Source of the DNA: Candidatus Phytoplasma pini
Lineage (GTDB): Bacteria; Bacillota_I; Bacilli_A; Acholeplasmatales; Acholeplasmataceae
Direction of reading: 5' to 3'
Assembly (NCBI RefSeq): GCF_007821455.1
Contig: NZ_VIAE01000002.1
Location: 1-64,000, forward strand
DNA: 64,000 nucleotides
The translations under genes were made by a program, and so were the position numbers. Under the pieces are notes generated by a model. It ran no database searches. It was not told the origin of the DNA and saw only the letters and a list, made by a program, of their open reading frames with translations. Below, one piece after another: positions 55,295 through 64,000 of this stretch. Within the stretch, counting starts at the first letter, position 1, and every line of letters starts with the position of its first letter.

Positions 55295-55564
55295 TTATTC
55301 ATATTCTTGAGAAACTTTAAAAAATAAATCCTCCGAAGCTTTATCTATTTTTTTTAAAACATCATTAAAAGATAATAAAATATTTTCTTGAAGAAATTCT
55401 AAATCTTTAATATTTTCTGCATCTTTGATACGAACATCTACTACTTGTTTAGAACCTTGCATTACTATTGTAATATTGCCTATATGCGAAGTAAATTCTT
55501 GAGATTCTAATTTTTTTTGTGCTTTTTCCATATTTTCTTGTATTTTTTTTAATCTATCAAACAT
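55295..55564 (-). CDS. YbaB/EbfC nucleoid-associated protein
   Basis: This 89-residue protein matches the YbaB/EbfC family of small dimeric DNA-binding proteins. The start FDRLKKIQENMEKAQKKLE is the long N-terminal helix, GNITIVMQGSKQVVDVRI the central sheet, and LEFLQENILLSFNDVLKKIDKASED the last helices. It follows dnaX by 41 bases, the normal pairing. recR, often third in this set, is missing here. Confidence 0.88.
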   Translation of the reverse strand: MFDRLKKIQENMEKAQKKLESQEFTSHIGNITIVMQGSKQVVDVRIKDAENIKDLEFLQENILLSFNDVLKKIDKASEDLFFKVSQEYE

Positions 55565-55605
55565 ATCTATATTATTATTAAAAAAATTAATTAATATTCT
55601 TTTCC

Positions 55606-57291
55606 TTAATCTACAACTTTCACTTTATCAAAACCAAAAAAATCCCTAGCTGTTTTTATAATAGCATTTTGTTCTTGTTCTATATTTAAAGGTGAATTTT
55701 CTTCATAAAAATTAGTAACAAAATTAGCAATTCCTTTTTGTAATTGAACAATATCTTGATTTTGTAAAAAACCCTTGTAAACAAATTCTAACTTTTCTTT
55801 CCAATCTTGTTCTAAAATAACCAAATAATCCTTAATTAAATTTGTTTTTTTATTAAAAAGAGATTTAATTTGTTCTTTAATACGCGATTTTAATAATTCT
55901 CTATAAACATCGCTATCGTCACAAGACAAAAGTACTTTATTTTTAGTGCTAACTATCAATATTTTACTCTTATTATATAAAAAATAATCACCAGAATTTG
56001 ATTTTTCATATTTTTCTTTGTTAATTTCAAATGCTTTATCAAATTTTTTTTTTGTCTTTTCACAAGAATTAGATAAAATTTCTTTTAAATCATGAATAAA
56101 AGATTCTCGAAAAGTACTTTTTTTACTTTCTTCTTTTGTTTTTATTTCGTTTTCTCTTAAAATAAAATTCTGATTATCAATCTCGATATCGAAATTAGAA
56201 TTTTTTATTAATTTCGGCGATATCTGTTCTGAAACCCAAATTAATTGATATAAACATATTATATTATAAATAATAATATTTTTTTTTTGATTAGAAAAAA
56301 GTAATATTTTTTTTAAATCAAATAAAATTTTGAAAAATTTATCTCTTTTTTCAAAATTTAATAAATCAAATATCTTTTTTTCTTCAGTTCTTTTAATTTT
56401 AGCAAAATTAATAAATTCTGTAAGTAAATAATCAATAAAATCATCAACAAATAAAACTAAATCAATATTCAAAGTTAAATTTTCTTCTAAAAAAGAAATT
56501 ATTTTTTTAATATTTGCATCATTCAATAATTTAACTAACTGTTTTATTTTTGAATTAGAAAAAATACCTAACATATTTTCAACATCTGCTTCTTCAATCA
56601 AATCTTTTTTATAAGAACTAATTTGATCTAATAAATTTAAAGCATCTCTTAAACTATGATTAGCATAAAAAGCAATCTTGTCTAAAGATTCATCTGTAAT
56701 ACAGATTTTTTCTTTGTTAACGATTTTTTTTAATTGTTGCAAAATATCTTGCTGAGAAAGAGGTAAAAAAAGAAATTTTTGTGATCTTGATGAAATAGTT
56801 GTAGGTATTTTATTTAATTCACTAGTGATTAAAATAAAAATGACCTGCATAGGAGGTTCTTCTAATAATTTCAATAAAGCATTAAAAGCATTACTTGATA
56901 ACACATGAACTTCATCGATAATACAAATTTTATATTTTAAAACACTATTTGCATATTTAATTATATCTTGTAGTTCTCTAATGTCGTCAACACCACTATA
57001 AGAAGCACCATCGATTTCTATAACATCTAAACAATTTTTTTGATTAATTGCATTGCAGGCATCACAAACATTACAACAATCTTGATTTTTGAATTGCAAA
57101 CAATTAACGCCTTTAGCAAAAATTTTTGCTAAAGTAGTTTTTCCTACGCCGCGTCCACCACTAAATAAATAAAAATGTCCTATTTTTTTGCTAATCAAAA
57201 TATTTTGCAAAATTTGAATAATGATTTTTTGGCCGACCATATCTTGAAAATTTTTAGGTCTATATTTACGATACAAAGAAATATAAGACAT
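55606..57291 (-). CDS. dnaX: DNA polymerase III gamma/tau subunit
   Basis: DnaX is the ATPase of the clamp loader. P-loop GGRGVGKTT at 45-53, a zinc-binding Cys set (C64, C73, C76, C79), Walker B DEVH at 126-129 and the sensor-like SSRSQKF near 167 are all in place. The C-terminal part of this 561-residue protein is Lys/Glu rich and diverges from known tau domains. The delta' partner HolB is at 15214. Confidence 0.95.
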   Translation of the reverse strand: MSYISLYRKYRPKNFQDMVGQKIIIQILQNILISKKIGHFYLFSGGRGVGKTTLAKIFAKGVNCLQFKNQDCCNVCDACNAINQKNCLDVIEIDGASYSGVDDIRELQDIIKYANSVLKYKICIIDEVHVLSSNAFNALLKLLEEPPMQVIFILITSELNKIPTTISSRSQKFLFLPLSQQDILQQLKKIVNKEKICITDESLDKIAFYANHSLRDALNLLDQISSYKKDLIEEADVENMLGIFSNSKIKQLVKLLNDANIKKIISFLEENLTLNIDLVLFVDDFIDYLLTEFINFAKIKRTEEKKIFDLLNFEKRDKFFKILFDLKKILLFSNQKKNIIIYNIICLYQLIWVSEQISPKLIKNSNFDIEIDNQNFILRENEIKTKEESKKSTFRESFIHDLKEILSNSCEKTKKKFDKAFEINKEKYEKSNSGDYFLYNKSKILIVSTKNKVLLSCDDSDVYRELLKSRIKEQIKSLFNKKTNLIKDYLVILEQDWKEKLEFVYKGFLQNQDIVQLQKGIANFVTNFYEENSPLNIEQEQNAIIKTARDFFGFDKVKVVD

Positions 57292-57510
57292 ATTTTTATT
57301 TTTTCATAAACCTTTTCGTTTATTTCAAAAAAATACTTTTTGAATTATCTATACCTATTATTTGTTAATAAATTGTTTATAAATAAAATCAAAATAATTT
57401 TTTTATCGATATACAACCAAAAATTCCAAAAATAGAATAGAATAAATATAAAATCTAATAATATTTTAACATAAGGAAAAAAACAAAATTAATATAATTT
57501 TAATGAAAAA

Positions 57511-58836
57511 TCAATATTCACCAGCAATACTTAATTCTCCTACATAAACACTAGCGCTACCAAAACCTGAAGTTTGAAATATAAAATCATTAGCTATAGC
57601 TTTAATGTTTTGTAAAATATCTAAAAAATTACCAGAAACTACAATTAATTTTACAGGAGTAGTTATTATACCTTTTTCAATTCTAAAACCGCCTGCTTGA
57701 ATACTAAAATCTCCGTTAATGTCATTAACTCCTGCATGTAATCCAATTAAATAATCAATATAAACGCCATTATTAATAGGAGATATAATTTCCTCTAAAC
57801 TTTTATCTCCTTTTTTTAAATAAAAATTACCCATCGATATAGAATCATCAAAACCATTGCCTGTAGGTTTTGTTTGGAAAATATGAGCTGTTTTTAAATT
57901 ATGAACAAATTGTTTAAAAAAACCTTTTTCAACGATACTCTTAGTATAACATGCTACTCCTTCATCATCAAATCGATGTTGGGAAAAAGCTTCTTCAGAT
58001 AAAGGATCATCGATTAAAGTTACTTTAGTAGAAGCAATTTGTTTTCCTTCTTGATCTTTTAATTTAGTTAAACCGCGATAAGCTCTCATTCCGTTAAAAA
58101 TATTACTAAAAATTTCCAGCAAATCAGCAAAAATTTCATTTGAAAAAACAACAGAATAAGTTTGAGATATTAATGACTTAGCTCCTACTTTTCTTTCACC
58201 TAAATTAACGATTTCTTTCGCAAATTTTGAAATATCAAAATTTTCAAATTTTTTAACTGCTAATACTTTTGTAATTTCTGTAATATCATTATCTTTTTGA
58301 AAAACACATGTTGCATATATAGCAGCAAAACTGCCGCTTTCTTCTAAAATTAACCCCTTGGAATTAACCAAATGGTGCTTAAAACTTTTTTCATAATAAT
58401 CAATACTATCGATTATTTTCAAATAAGAACTTTCGAATAATTTTTCTTTTAAAGCGAACAATAAATTATATTTTTCTTTCAAATCAATTTGAGTGAAATC
58501 AAAATTATCTTGTCTAATAGAAGGATAAACCAATGAACCTTCAAAAATAAAATCTTTTTCTTTTGAAGTTAAAATCTCAGTTTTATTTTTCAATATTTGT
58601 AAAACATCATCAATCATATTATCATTGATTTTTTCTAAAGAAATAACACTTTTTTTATTTTTATATAATCCTTTGATTGTAAACAATATTAAATCGCTTT
58701 TAGTATGTTTGCTAATGTTAGTATCTTCGAGAGTAATGTTCAAACTTTGTTTTTCATTGAATATTATTTCTAAAGAATCGAAATTATATTGAAGGCTTTT
58801 TTGAAACCATTTTTTATAATTAATATAATTTTGCAT
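57511..58836 (-). CDS. pmbA: TldE/PmbA metalloprotease-family protein
   Basis: PmbA (TldE) pairs with TldD as a heterodimeric peptidase that, in E. coli, matures microcins and helps degrade CcdA. This 441-residue protein has the PmbA fold but lacks the metal-binding HExxxH, as expected. DDEGVACYTKSIVEKGFF, the YLIGLHAGVNDINGDFSIQAGGF pair of strands and the end ASVYVGELSIAGE are family features. It follows tldD by one base. The natural substrate in phytoplasmas is unknown; no microcin-like gene is near. Confidence 0.88.
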   Translation of the reverse strand: MQNYINYKKWFQKSLQYNFDSLEIIFNEKQSLNITLEDTNISKHTKSDLILFTIKGLYKNKKSVISLEKINDNMIDDVLQILKNKTEILTSKEKDFIFEGSLVYPSIRQDNFDFTQIDLKEKYNLLFALKEKLFESSYLKIIDSIDYYEKSFKHHLVNSKGLILEESGSFAAIYATCVFQKDNDITEITKVLAVKKFENFDISKFAKEIVNLGERKVGAKSLISQTYSVVFSNEIFADLLEIFSNIFNGMRAYRGLTKLKDQEGKQIASTKVTLIDDPLSEEAFSQHRFDDEGVACYTKSIVEKGFFKQFVHNLKTAHIFQTKPTGNGFDDSISMGNFYLKKGDKSLEEIISPINNGVYIDYLIGLHAGVNDINGDFSIQAGGFRIEKGIITTPVKLIVVSGNFLDILQNIKAIANDFIFQTSGFGSASVYVGELSIAGEY

Positions 58837-58837
58837 T

Positions 58838-60214
58838 TTACTTTTTGCTTCCTCCGATAATCATTTCAGATACTCTAATAGTAGGTTGCCCTAAATCAAC
58901 AGGAACATAACCTGAAACAGAACCACAATAACCTTGACTAAAAGCTAAATTATTCGCTACACGATCTATTTTCAATAAAACACTTTGTCCATCGCCAATT
59001 AACATCATTCCTTTAATAGGCTTTGTTAGAACTCCATTTTCAATTAAATATCCTAATTTAACCATAAAATTAAATTCACCTGTTGTAGGAACAACTGTAC
59101 CACCACCTAAATATTCAGCATAAAGTCCATATTTTGTTTCTTTAATAATTTTTTCAGGATTATCTTTGCCAGCATCAATATAAGTTGAATTCATTCGAGA
59201 TGTGGGAGAATATTTATAAGATTGTCGGCGAGAAGAACCAGTAGAAGGCATATTCATCTTACGACTATTTCGAAAATCAACTAAGTAATTTTTTAAAATT
59301 CCTTTTTCTATTAGCAAATTTTTTTGTGTTTTATGACCTTCGTCATCGAAATTTAATTTTCCCCAATATCCTTCTATAGTTCCGTCATCATAAGCAGTTA
59401 CTATTTCTGAAGCAATTTTTTGATTAATTTTACCACAAAAAGGAGATAAATCACGAGCAATCGCAGTAGCTTCTAAAGAATGCCCACAAGCCTCGTGAAA
59501 AATAACTCCTCCTACACCATTATTTATAATTACAGGCATTATTTGTGGTTTTAATTCTTCAGCCGACAATAAAATAACCGCTTTTTGAGCAACTTTAGTG
59601 GCTAAAGTTTCGAAATCCACGATATCAAAAATTTCTAAACCCAAAGAAAGACCAACGCTATCACTAAAATTTTGGATATTATCTCCATCTTTAGCAAAAC
59701 TTAATAAACTACATTTAATATAAGGACGGAAATCATTTTGATAAAGTCCTTGAGAATTAGCGATTAAAACCTTTTGTTCATTTTGTTCTAAATTAACACT
59801 AGTTTTAAAAATTTTATTATCATGATTTTTCATAATCTGAGATAAATGAAGCATTTTTTTAGCTTTATCTAATAAATTTAAACTATTAAAAGGTTTTTTA
59901 ATATTATTATTAAAAATTTTTGCTTGACCTAAAGGAATAGCGGAATGTGTTTTTAGTCTTTTAAAATTATTTGTTTTAATTAAATTTAAAATATCATGAT
60001 AATTCATTTTATTAGTATAAATATAAATTTCTTCTGTATCTTTTAACAAACGAATTCCTAAACCAAAAATATGTTTTATATCGATTTCGAATAATTCTTG
60101 GTCTACAACCTTTAAAAAATGCATTATACTATCTTCGAAAAATAATTCAGCAAAATCAGCTCCTTCAAATAAAGATTGTTCCAAAATATCTTGAATTTCA
60201 AATTTACTCAACAT
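58838..60214 (-). CDS. tldD: TldD metalloprotease-family protein
   Basis: TldD is the catalytic subunit with PmbA. The zinc-binding motif HEACGH (HExxxH) lies at residues 240-245, followed by SLEATAIARDLSPFCGKI. The later DDEGHKTQKNLLIEKG and PSTGSSRRQSYKYSPTSRM segments and the GYCGSVSGYVPVDLGQP end are typical. The 458-residue length is normal. A two-gene operon with pmbA one base downstream. Confidence 0.92.
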   Translation of the reverse strand: MLSKFEIQDILEQSLFEGADFAELFFEDSIMHFLKVVDQELFEIDIKHIFGLGIRLLKDTEEIYIYTNKMNYHDILNLIKTNNFKRLKTHSAIPLGQAKIFNNNIKKPFNSLNLLDKAKKMLHLSQIMKNHDNKIFKTSVNLEQNEQKVLIANSQGLYQNDFRPYIKCSLLSFAKDGDNIQNFSDSVGLSLGLEIFDIVDFETLATKVAQKAVILLSAEELKPQIMPVIINNGVGGVIFHEACGHSLEATAIARDLSPFCGKINQKIASEIVTAYDDGTIEGYWGKLNFDDEGHKTQKNLLIEKGILKNYLVDFRNSRKMNMPSTGSSRRQSYKYSPTSRMNSTYIDAGKDNPEKIIKETKYGLYAEYLGGGTVVPTTGEFNFMVKLGYLIENGVLTKPIKGMMLIGDGQSVLLKIDRVANNLAFSQGYCGSVSGYVPVDLGQPTIRVSEMIIGGSKK

Positions 60215-60361
60215 AATAAATTAATTTTATCCTTTGAAATTATTCTATATATTTTAATATTATAAAATAATATTTTATTTAAACCATAATTGGTTCTTAA
60301 AAATAAAAAATGATATTTTAATAAATATATTTTATTTCAACATCACTTTTAAATATCAAAA

Positions 60362-62050
60362 TTACTTGTTATTTTGTTGAATGTGTAAAAGTTTATTCTC
60401 AAAATAGACATTTTTTTTAATCTTAATCTGTTGTGCTAAATTCGAAGGTAATTCAAAAACAGTTTTATTTGAAAAATGTTCAATATTGCCAACATTATAA
60501 CTATAAATATTAAATTTATCATTTAAAATTTTTAAAAATAATGATGGTTTCAATCCGTCTTCTTTACCTAAATTAATGATTAATTCAGTCATAAATTTTT
60601 TATTATAATTTCTATTTTTTTTATTAAAATTATCTTTATTATAAGATCTATTATTATTAGATTCTCTATTAGAATTAGGATATCTATTATTAATTAAATT
60701 ATAAGAATGATTTCTAACTTTAACTTCTGAAATATTTTCATATTTTTTATTATGAGGCATAATATGTTCTAATAATCCATTAATAATTTGTTTAGAATCA
60801 AATTTTGTTAATAACAATTCAGTTAAATAATTATTGTTTTTATCATCTTTAGATTTTTCTAAATCATATTTTTCAATCCAACTAACTATATTATTTTTAA
60901 ATAAATTATTTTGTTCTGTATATACTTCCTCAACAGTAGGAATGCGTAAAAAAGTCATTTTATGACGAGAATAATATTCTAATTTTTTTAATTGATTTAT
61001 TTTTTTATAACTAATAAAACTATATGCTATTCCTTCTTTTCCTGCTCTTCCTGTACGACCAATTCTGTGAATATAAACTTCATTTTCGTGTGGCAAATCA
61101 TAATTAATAACCATTTTAATGTCAGAAATATCTAAACCTCTAGCGGCTACATCAGTAGCTACCAAAATTTTAATATTTTTTTTACGGAAATTATTCATAA
61201 CATATTGCCTTTGATTTTGTTTTAAATCTCCGTGAATAACATCAACTAAAAAATCTCTTTCTTGCAAATAAGAAAAAATATTGTCAACATCTTTCTTAGT
61301 ATTACCAAAAATAATAACTGAATCTGGATTTTTTTGATCTAAAATACGTACCAAAAGTTTATTTTTATCAAAATCATTTACTAAAAAATAAAATTGTTTA
61401 ATTGCTTCAACAGCAATATTAGAATTCTCAACTTTTAATATTCTTGGATTTTTTTGATATTTGGAAGCCATTTTTTTAATCGAATCAGGAATAGTTGCTG
61501 AAAATAAAACCGTTTGTCTTTCTGTCGGAATACTCTTTAAAATAATTTCTAAAGATTCTTGAAATCCCATTTTTAACATTTCATCAGCTTCATCTAGAGT
61601 TAAAATTTTAACAAAAGATAAATCTATTTTGTTCCTATTTAAAATATCTACCATTCTTCCCGGAGTAGCAATAACAATATGTGGTTTTTCATCTAAAGAA
61701 CGAAATTGTTTATTATAACTCTCTCCTCCATAAATTACTGTAGCTCTTATATCTTTATGATATTTTAATAACTTTTTAACTTCATTAAAAACTTGCAAAG
61801 CTAATTCTCTTGTTGGGCATAAAATTAAAGATTGTATTTTAGATAATTTAGAATCGTTTTTTTCAATGATAGGAATACCAAAAGAAAAAGTTTTCCCTGT
61901 TCCAGTTTGCGATTGAGCTATAATATCATGACCTTCAATCATAACTGGTATAACTAAATTTTGAATCGGCGTTGGATTTATAAATCCAAGTTCTACTAAA
62001 GTTTTTTTAGTCTTTTCTAATAAATTTAAATGTTCAAATGAAATAATCAT
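60362..62050 (-). CDS. DEAD-box RNA helicase (CsdA/DeaD-like)
   Basis: This 562-residue helicase has the Q motif (FINPTPIQ), motif I AQSQTGTGKT, DEAD in LTLDEADEMLKMG, SAT in FSATIPDS and motif VI YIHRIGRTGRAG. After a basic, Asn/Arg-rich linker (NRYPNSNRESNNNRSYNKDN) a DbpA-type RNA-binding domain follows (LIINLGKEDGLKPSLFLKILND), so it is a CsdA/DeaD-type ribosome-biogenesis or mRNA-decay helicase. The ATG at 62050 follows GAGGAA at about six bases; a TTG reading adds 13 residues upstream without a ribosome site. Confidence 0.92.
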   Translation of the reverse strand: MIISFEHLNLLEKTKKTLVELGFINPTPIQNLVIPVMIEGHDIIAQSQTGTGKTFSFGIPIIEKNDSKLSKIQSLILCPTRELALQVFNEVKKLLKYHKDIRATVIYGGESYNKQFRSLDEKPHIVIATPGRMVDILNRNKIDLSFVKILTLDEADEMLKMGFQESLEIILKSIPTERQTVLFSATIPDSIKKMASKYQKNPRILKVENSNIAVEAIKQFYFLVNDFDKNKLLVRILDQKNPDSVIIFGNTKKDVDNIFSYLQERDFLVDVIHGDLKQNQRQYVMNNFRKKNIKILVATDVAARGLDISDIKMVINYDLPHENEVYIHRIGRTGRAGKEGIAYSFISYKKINQLKKLEYYSRHKMTFLRIPTVEEVYTEQNNLFKNNIVSWIEKYDLEKSKDDKNNNYLTELLLTKFDSKQIINGLLEHIMPHNKKYENISEVKVRNHSYNLINNRYPNSNRESNNNRSYNKDNFNKKNRNYNKKFMTELIINLGKEDGLKPSLFLKILNDKFNIYSYNVGNIEHFSNKTVFELPSNLAQQIKIKKNVYFENKLLHIQQNNK

Positions 62051-62336
62051 TAAAAGTTCCTCTATAATATAGTAAATTAATAAAAACAAAAATATTATTC
62101 ATTACAAAATAATTTTCTTATACAAATAATATTTTAAAAAATAAATTTCTTATTATTAAATAATATTTTGTTTTTATTCTAAAATGAAAAGTATATTCAT
62201 ATTTTCTATATTGAAATTTAATAAAATCAATAAACAAAATATATACTAATTTATGATATTAATATTAAAATATCTATAAATTCATAAATTATAATAATTT
62301 TTATAATTATTTAACTTTGTTAAAAATAATTTTTCA

Positions 62337-62418
62337 TATTAATCTTATTCATTTGAATATTTTTACTTTTAAATATAAAAGAGAAAAATTTAAAATATTC
62401 AAATGAATAAGATTAATA
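62337..62418. repeat. 27-bp perfect inverted repeat
   Basis: Arms 62337-62363 and 62392-62418 are exact reverse complements over 27 bases, with a 28-base A/T-rich spacer. It is the longest perfect dyad noticed in the window and is not followed by a T-run on either strand. It could form an RNA hairpin, a cruciform, or be the scar of a small mobile element or recombination site. Confidence 0.7.
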
Positions 62419-62545
62419 AAACAATAATTAAATTATATTTTGATTCTTATAAAATTCATTAAACAAAAATTATAATTTGAAATTATTTTAAAAATAAAAA
62501 ACAATATCACATTATTGTATATTTTATTAAAAAAAATTTATTAAT

Positions 62546-62580
62546 ATGATTTATACTATTATTATTATAGTATAAATTAT
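62546..62580. other. Hairpin near the smpB 3' end
   Basis: Perfect 10-bp arms (62550-62559, 62567-62576) around a seven-base loop extend to 14 pairs with one G-T pair. It lies about 100 bases past the smpB stop. No T-run. Confidence 0.45.
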
Positions 62581-62636
62581 CTTATTTAGCAAAAATTATT
62601 AATATTCAAGACAAATTGACATTGTTAATAATCAAA

Positions 62637-62667
62637 AATAAATCAAATTCAAATTCTGATTTATTAT
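62637..62667 (-). terminator. Probable smpB terminator
   Basis: On the minus strand AATAAATCA pairs with TGATTTATT across a short loop and is followed by TTTTGATT, about 20-45 bases after the smpB stop. All pairs but two are A-T. Confidence 0.45.
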
Positions 62668-62683
62668 CAAAAATAATGTAAAA

Positions 62684-63130
62684 TTACCAATAATTTAAAC
62701 TTTTATGAACTCTTAATTCATCATCTTTTTGTTTTAAAGATAATCTTTTATCATATTTTTTTTTACCTCGAGCTAAATAAATCTCTAACTTTAGTAATCG
62801 GCGAACAGAAACAATTTTAACAGGCACAACAGCTAAACCTTTTTGTTGAATTTTATTCTTAATTTGAAGAATTTCATTTTTATTTAACAAAAGTTTCCTT
62901 TTTCTTTGTTCTTTATAATCAACAAAATTAGAAGAATTATATTTATCAATAAACATATTAAAAACAAAAATTTCTGTTCCTTCAAAATGAACATAAGCAT
63001 TATCTAAATTAACTTTTCCTAAACGAATAGATTTAACTTCATTACCTAGCAATTGAATACCTGCTAAATATTTTTTTTCTAAAAAAAAATCATGAAAAAC
63101 TTTTTTAGAATTAATAATTACTTTTGTCAT
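62684..63130 (-). CDS. smpB: SsrA-binding protein SmpB
   Basis: SmpB carries tmRNA to stalled ribosomes. The 148-residue protein has KVFHDFFLEKKYLAGIQLLGNEVKSIR, with Glu in the conserved GTEVKSIR-type motif, and the later LARGKKKYDKR. The C-terminal helix after KRLSLKQKDDE is partly kept and ends HKSLNYW. It lies about 140 bases from ppa. The tmRNA gene is not in this window. Confidence 0.94.
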   Translation of the reverse strand: MTKVIINSKKVFHDFFLEKKYLAGIQLLGNEVKSIRLGKVNLDNAYVHFEGTEIFVFNMFIDKYNSSNFVDYKEQRKRKLLLNKNEILQIKNKIQQKGLAVVPVKIVSVRRLLKLEIYLARGKKKYDKRLSLKQKDDELRVHKSLNYW

Positions 63131-63270
63131 ATTATTGGAGAACCACTTTTCTTAAAAATAATAAATATTTTTAACTTTTTTATTTTAAATAAAACATTAT
63201 ATAATGTTAAAAATTATTCTTATTATTATAGAAAAAATAAAAAATTAATTATATAAAATAAAATTTCATT

Positions 63271-63801
63271 TTATTTTTTTTGTAATTCTTTATATTTAAA
63301 TAATGCTTTTTTAATAGCAGAAAAAGCTGCTTCAGAACCTTCTATTTTTTCAATCAAAACTTTTTTATTTTCTAAATCTTTATAATGCATTAAAAAATGT
63401 TTTATTTCAGATATTAAAGATGTTGGAAGATCTTTGACTGTTTTATAAGACATCATAGAAACATCATTTTTAATAACGGCGATTATTTTTTCATCTAATT
63501 CTCCATTATCGATCATTTTTATAACTCCTATAGGTCTACATTTTACTAAAATCATAGGATCTAAAATTTCTTGTGATAATACAAAAACATCTAAAGGATC
63601 TTTATCATCACAATAAGTTAAAGGAATGAAACCATAATTAGCTGGATAACGAAAAGATGTTGTTAAAAAACGATCTAACATTAATAAACCTGTTTTTTTA
63701 TCTATTTCATATTTTTTTTTACTTCCTTGAGGGATTTCTATCATAACAAGAAATTGATTTTCGTTAATTGTATCACTCTCGATATTTTGAAATACATTCA
63801 T
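63271..63801 (-). CDS. ppa: Inorganic pyrophosphatase (family I)
   Basis: This 176-residue enzyme splits pyrophosphate and drives biosynthesis forward. The start VMIEIPQGSKKKYEIDKKTG, FRYPANYGFIPLTYCDDKDPLDVFVLS with the acidic metal-binding cluster, and IAVIKNDVSMM are all diagnostic. The length matches bacterial family I enzymes. It is the last gene of the window; the remaining 200 bases hold no frame I can support. Confidence 0.96.
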   Translation of the reverse strand: MNVFQNIESDTINENQFLVMIEIPQGSKKKYEIDKKTGLLMLDRFLTTSFRYPANYGFIPLTYCDDKDPLDVFVLSQEILDPMILVKCRPIGVIKMIDNGELDEKIIAVIKNDVSMMSYKTVKDLPTSLISEIKHFLMHYKDLENKKVLIEKIEGSEAAFSAIKKALFKYKELQKK

Positions 63802-64000
63802 ATTTTATACCACCAATTATAATTATTCTAACTATTTAATTTATATAAATTAAAAAAAATATTTTGTAATTATTCGATAAAAAAACAAAAAATAAAATAA
63901 AAATTATATATAAAAATTCTTTTATATATAATTGATCCAATAAATAAAATTGAAATTATATTTCAAAAAAATAATTTAATTATTATCTTTTTTTACGGCT

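Larger units (their letters stand above)
62051..62683. other. Gene-free interval between the DEAD-box gene and smpB
   Basis: About 630 bases with no coding frame. It holds a 27-bp perfect inverted repeat (62337-62418), a 14-bp hairpin (62546-62580) and a likely smpB terminator (62637-62667). No tmRNA was found despite the neighbouring smpB: no tRNA-like ends are seen. Confidence 0.45.

Noticed and set aside
62616-62644. Plus-strand TTGACA-17-TAAATC near the smpB 3' end
   Set aside because: It would drive only antisense RNA into smpB; no frame follows and it overlaps the likely smpB terminator, so it is probably chance.
62051-62683. tmRNA gene next to smpB
   Set aside because: No tRNA-like acceptor and T-arm ends and no tag frame are visible; the dyads here are simple A/T repeats.

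Overview
The window comes from a phytoplasma ('Candidatus Phytoplasma', Mollicutes). The DNA is extremely AT-rich and UGA is read as stop (infA ends in TGA inside an ATGA overlap with rpmJ). The rnc-dnaD-imp-pyrG-psd locus carrying the immunodominant membrane protein Imp is phytoplasma-specific, as is the DUF2963 repeat protein. No tRNA, rRNA, tmRNA, CRISPR array or intact transposase was found. The species group cannot be fixed from the window.

Layout. 1-633: gene-free lead-in with short AAGACT repeats and one copy (R1) of a duplicated promoter-plus-hairpin element. 634-7705 (+): thioredoxin, a seven-helix membrane protein fused to a phospholipid N-methyltransferase-like domain, a small membrane protein, and a complete Zn/Mn ABC importer (binding protein, ATPase, two permeases with winged-helix-like tails). 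7767-12530 (-): a JetB/MksE-like and JetC/MksB-like SMC pair without kleisin or nuclease partner, and a HAD phosphatase that appears to start at ATT. 12747-34800 (-): one long housekeeping run from rpsJ through the S10, spc and alpha ribosomal clusters (secY, map, infA, rpoA) into the ECF transporter module, truA, tmk, holB, rsmI and metG. 35213-40143 (-): acpP, leuS, gmk, rpoZ, rsmH.

40150-46350 is an accessory island between acpP and recG. It holds the second copy (R2) of the duplicated element, a DUF2963 repeat protein, a frameshifted PD-(D/E)XK nuclease, a frameshifted Panacea-domain (antitoxin-type) gene, an intact fusion of a Dam methyltransferase to a DpnII-family endonuclease, and decayed gene pieces. 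Three island genes share one 5' leader design: hairpin, T-run, TATACCAAAA, then Shine-Dalgarno and start.

46353-51214 (+): recG (frameshifted in a ten-T run), plsX, rnc, dnaD and imp. 51256-63801 (-): pyrG, psd, pssA, rpoE, ybaB, dnaX, pmbA/tldD, a DEAD-box helicase, smpB and ppa. A 27-bp perfect inverted repeat lies in the gap before smpB.

How the genes connect. PssA and Psd would make phosphatidylethanolamine, and the membrane-methyltransferase fusion could act on it. AcpP and PlsX suggest use of acyl-ACP for phospholipid synthesis. The strongest candidates for new biology are the reduced SMC pair, the one-chain GATC restriction-modification protein, the shared island leader and the duplicated R1/R2 element.
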